Shown here piece by piece: positions 60,765-64,000 of a stretch of DNA of 64,000 nt. The stretch is from Quercus robur. Taxonomy: Eukaryota > Streptophyta > Magnoliopsida > Fagales > Fagaceae. Each line of letters begins with the position of its first letter. Position 1 is the first letter of the stretch. The position numbers and the translations under genes were made by a program. Where the stretch lies: contig NC_065538.1 in NCBI RefSeq assembly GCF_932294415.1, positions 26,437,957 to 26,501,956 on the forward strand, in the 5' to 3' direction. The notes under the pieces are model-generated. The model made no database searches. It was not told the origin of the DNA and was given only the letters and a program-made list of their open reading frames with translations.

Positions 60765-61090
60765 TGTACTCGAATGTACAAGTTTCGAGTACAACATGCA
60801 ACTCGCCTCTGTAAATGGCGAGTATAAACAACTGTCCTAACGACCAGTTTGGTGAAGTAAATAATACTCGGTCTCCTCAGGAACGAGTTTTATTTAACTC
60901 CATTTCAGAATCACTGTGCGTTCTGCTGGTAGTTGTAGGTTTTAATAATACTCGGTTTCTCACGAATCGAGTTATATGTAACTCGATTGTTTCAGAAACG
61001 AGTTACATTCATGACGTACACGGTTTCCATAATACTCGTCCTCAGTATAATCGAGTTATATGTAACTCGATATAAGTAATGCCGAGTATG
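60765..61090. promoter_or_regulatory. ACTCG/CGAGT-rich block 3, between the divergent genes
   Basis: Fourteen ACTCG or CGAGT pentamers occur in about 320 bp, mostly as inverted pairs (for example TACTCGAATG...TTTCGAGTAC, ATCGAGTTATATGTAACTCGAT). It lies upstream of the RNase H1-domain gene on one side and about 1 kb before the transposase on the other. It could be a shared promoter or the subterminal region of a MULE. Confidence 0.6.
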
Positions 61091-62067
61091 TTCCAACCAT
61101 AACACACCCCCACCCGCCCAACTTTCTGGGACCACTTACCAATTATAGTTCATACTGTCGTTCTGAACTCTGGAGGTGGACCGGTCTGCGCTTGCAACCA
61201 TTGTGTCACAACTAGTGAGAGGTGCATGTCATCTTACATCAATTAACTATCTACACAAAGCACGCTAATTCATTGCCAGTGCACTTCAAGAAATTGTTCT
61301 GTCAACATCTCAGTTGATAGGTCAGTAATTCATATAACACTTTACAGCAACACAAATTTTTTTATTGCTGTTGTGGGTGTTGAATTGGGGTATCTGAACA
61401 AACTTATGTAGTACAAAATTTGATAACAGAAATTATTTCAATGTTGTGGGTCTTCAATGCTAAGTATCTGAACATAATAATGTGGTACATGTTGCATGCT
61501 AGGAATTATATAACTGATATTTGCAATGCTTTTGCATGCTAGGAATTATTTCAATGCTTATGAATTATCTCCCTTAGACCAACACGAATTTTCTCAATGT
61601 TGTTCTTGACAATTTTTTGAATGGGGACATCCTTACAATACTGTTCTTGACAATTTTTGAGAACACAAATAATATGAATGTTGTGGGTCTTCAATAGGGG
61701 GTATTTGAACATAATAATGTGGTACAATTTTTGAGAACATAAATTAGTTTCATGTTGTGGGTCTTCAATGGGAGGTATATGACCATAATAATGTGGTCCA
61801 TATTGCATGGTATGAATTATCTTGCTTATTTGCAATGCTCATGAATTATTTGTTGAACAATAGCCAGCATGAAACCCGACCACATTGTGCAAACATTTTC
61901 GTTATCGAAATGAACTCTGATGGAGTAGACGATATAATTATTCAATAGTAATTTTTATCATGTTCAGTACAATTTGCTTAGGTACATAGGGCATGTATAG
62001 TTAGCCTATGCTTTGGAAATATTACGCAGCATGATACAATTATTACTATTTGTGGTTTAGGTCCGTT
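61091..62067. repeat. Leader region of the transposase with four diverged ~75-bp repeats
   Basis: Copies of TGTTGTGGGTCTTCAATG...TATNTGAACATAATAATGTGG occur at about 61369, 61441, 61677 and 61752. Between them are TGACAATTTTTGAGAACA-like and TTGCATGCTAGGAATTAT-like repeats. No gene is seen. A TTTAG just before the ATG could be the acceptor of a leader intron. Confidence 0.65.
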
Positions 62068-64000
62068 ATGAGTCCACATTACTTCTATGTTTACTACGAC
62101 GGGGAGGCATATATTAATGACTTGCACGGGCTATCATACCGAGGTCCGAACCAAAAGCAAACGCTTATTGAAGTGAAACGTGGGATACCCACGAGAAAAC
62201 TTAAACGGAAGATAATGTCAACTATGGGGTTAGACAAGGATACCCACGACATCTCCATTGTATTTCGGGCTCCGCAGCAACTAGTAGGTACCCAAGTGTT
62301 CTACAATTCAATTCCGTTACAATGCGACAATGATGCAAATATAATGTGGGGAGTGATAAAGCGGGCAGGGCAATTCATAGGTTCTGACTTGTATGTAACT
62401 GTCCACACTGTTGGGTTCAATGTCGACGGGGGTTCGCAATATGGCAGTAGAGTTGGAGAGCAAGAATCAATTCCTGTAACCGTTGTGCACCCGTCAGTTA
62501 CACCCGAGACATCTTTGCCCCACAACTGTCAACCATGGAATGGGGTTGCTATGGACAATACTGAAGACGCCGAAGTGTTAGGGTCTATCCATACCCATGA
62601 GGATGAAGGATATACTCACCGAAATGAAGATATCCAAACCTACTTGGACGAGGCAACCGAAATGGATGAGACTCGAGATGTGTATGAGGAGTTCATTGAT
62701 AACAATGGACCGGTAGAGAATCCAGAATTGTTAGATGAACTACAACCGGAAAATAATCCGAACCCTAACCCCGAATGGTTCACGTCAAACACATGGGATG
62801 ACATTAATGACCCATCACCTTCCCTGGAAACAGGTCTGCTGAGTTGGAAACCGGGGGACGAACCGAGCAAGGGGATGCTATTCAAGAATAAAGCTGCGGT
62901 TCAGCACGCGCTAACCATGTTCTCCGTTGGGCTGAATAAAAAATTTAAGTACATGAAGTCAGACCCCGAGAGACTGGTTGTAACGTGTGTACACGATGCA
63001 TGTCTGTGGTCAATTCGAGCTATCTACAGCAAAAGGCACAAGCTGTGGATGATCACAACATGTAAGGGTCCCCACACTTGCTCGACACTCCAAGTGGAAT
63101 ATGATGGAAGGATGATGGATTCGAAGTTCATTGCCATCACAATTGAGTCATACGTACGGGAAGACATTTCAAGAACAGTAGCAACCCTGCGTAGTGTTCT
63201 TCATGCGAAGCATGGCCATTGGGCGTCTCACTATAAGGTTTGGGATGCAAAACAGAAAGCCGTTGCAGCCATCTACGGTGGTTTCGATGAGTCATACGCA
63301 GAATTGCCTCGGTTCCTGGCAGCGTTAAAAGATGCAGATCCAACCACAGTGACACAGTTGAAGTGCGACCACCGTAGTGTGCCGGGAACTTGCACATTTA
63401 ACTGTGCCTTTTGGGCTTTTGGTCCGTGTATAGAAGGGTTCAAGTATTGTAGGCCGGTGATAAGCATCGATGCAACGCACCTCTATGGCAAGTACAAGGG
63501 GAAGTTGTTGATAGCAATGGCAACGGATGCTAACAACGAGGTTTATCCACTGGCGTTTGCCGTTGTTGAGAGTGAGAGCAAGGAGACATGGGGATGGTTC
63601 TTGGCATGCCTGAAACGATATGTTACGGACCGGACAAATCTTTGCATCATCTCTGACCGACATTCGGGTATAAAAGCTTGCTTTGATGACACAAGGATGA
63701 CTTGGTTGCAGCCTCCCCAGGCCCATCACCGGTATTGCCTCCGCCATGTAGTTAGCAATGTGAACACAAAATGGAAAATTCCGGAGTTGAAGAACATGGT
63801 ATGGAGGGCCGCAAGCGCGAATCAAGTTAGAAAGTTTCAGGCCACACTGGATTTAATTCGCAATGTCAAACCGGCTGCACACAGGTACTTGGAAAATGAA
63901 AACAAAGAAAAGTGGACACTTGCACACGACGGAGGGCGTCGATACGGAGCAATGACAACCAACCTATCGGAGTGTTTTAATGGAGTACTGAAAGGTGCAC
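62068..64000 (+). CDS. MuDR-type (MULE) transposase, N-terminal 644 codons, runs off right edge
   Basis: One uninterrupted frame from ATG 62068 to the window end. Residues 1-100 form a PB1-like N-terminal part (FYVYYDGEAYINDL, KRKIMSTMGL). An acidic linker follows (about 150-265). A MuDR domain begins near residue 268 (KGMLFKNKAAVQHALTMFSV, VVTCVHDACLWSIRA, TTCKGPHTC). The DDE catalytic region has Asp468 in ISIDATHLYGKYKG, Asp530 in IISDRHSGIKACF, and Glu635 in TNLSECFNGVL, the expected order and spacing for Mutator-like transposases. They cut and join DNA at MULE ends and make 8-11-bp target duplications. The C-terminal part with the usual SWIM zinc finger lies outside the window. No stop or frameshift is seen, so the element may be autonomous. 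It is not clearly linked to the MULE at 32511-38476. Confidence 0.95.
   Translation, partial: MSPHYFYVYYDGEAYINDLHGLSYRGPNQKQTLIEVKRGIPTRKLKRKIMSTMGLDKDTHDISIVFRAPQQLVGTQVFYNSIPLQCDNDANIMWGVIKRAGQFIGSDLYVTVHTVGFNVDGGSQYGSRVGEQESIPVTVVHPSVTPETSLPHNCQPWNGVAMDNTEDAEVLGSIHTHEDEGYTHRNEDIQTYLDEATEMDETRDVYEEFIDNNGPVENPELLDELQPENNPNPNPEWFTSNTWDDINDPSPSLETGLLSWKPGDEPSKGMLFKNKAAVQHALTMFSVGLNKKFKYMKSDPERLVVTCVHDACLWSIRAIYSKRHKLWMITTCKGPHTCSTLQVEYDGRMMDSKFIAITIESYVREDISRTVATLRSVLHAKHGHWASHYKVWDAKQKAVAAIYGGFDESYAELPRFLAALKDADPTTVTQLKCDHRSVPGTCTFNCAFWAFGPCIEGFKYCRPVISIDATHLYGKYKGKLLIAMATDANNEVYPLAFAVVESESKETWGWFLACLKRYVTDRTNLCIISDRHSGIKACFDDTRMTWLQPPQAHHRYCLRHVVSNVNTKWKIPELKNMVWRAASANQVRKFQATLDLIRNVKPAAHRYLENENKEKWTLAHDGGRRYGAMTTNLSECFNGVLKGA

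Noticed and set aside
62301-63825. Several minus-strand frames up to 166 codons
   Set aside because: They are antisense shadows of the continuous MuDR transposase frame.

Overview
This is nuclear DNA of a flowering plant, most likely a woody eudicot. The evidence is short exons with GT-AG introns, an AT-rich background, plant-specific families (GDSL esterase/lipase, WRKY, plant mobile domain) and dense nested transposons. A degraded piece of plastid atpI DNA also sits in the sequence. The species cannot be named from the sequence alone. Exon borders were set by hand from splice dinucleotides, reading frame and family knowledge; no search was run.

Layout. (1) 1-28033 is built on a large tandem duplication. 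Copy A (1-5308) and copy B (18417-28033) each carry a GDSL esterase/lipase gene on the minus strand. The copy B gene is complete (five exons, 365 aa, 16478-20911). The copy A gene runs off the left edge after exon 2. Copy B was later split by a 4.3 kb non-coding LTR retrotransposon (23018-27352). (2) 5310-16218, between the copies, is transposon-rich: a LINE ORF1 remnant, a solo LTR, three hAT-type elements with 8-bp target duplications, a broken unrecognised gene, a fold-back MITE and a triplicated 0.5 kb unit. (3) 28034-38485 holds a broken LINE ORF2 tail, a PIF/Harbinger-like element with TAA target duplications, and a 5966-bp Mutator-like element (MULE) with about 825-bp inverted termini and a perfect 9-bp target duplication. 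(4) 38486-64000 is different in kind. It holds four apparently intact genes: a seven-exon plant mobile domain (PMD) protein of 689 aa, a 142-aa stand-alone BED zinc finger protein, a 158-aa protein with an RNase H1 hybrid-binding (viroplasmin-type) domain, and a MuDR-type transposase with a visible D-D-E triad that continues past the right edge.

How the genes may work together. The GDSL genes encode secreted hydrolases of ordinary plant type and seem unrelated to the rest. In the right 25 kb, blocks dense in the pentamer ACTCG and its complement CGAGT lie before the PMD leader, before the BED gene and between the divergent RNase H1-domain and transposase genes. The shared motif, and the known association of PMD genes with Mutator-like transposons, suggest one large multi-gene MULE or several related elements under common control. 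This is inference: the right terminus is outside the window.
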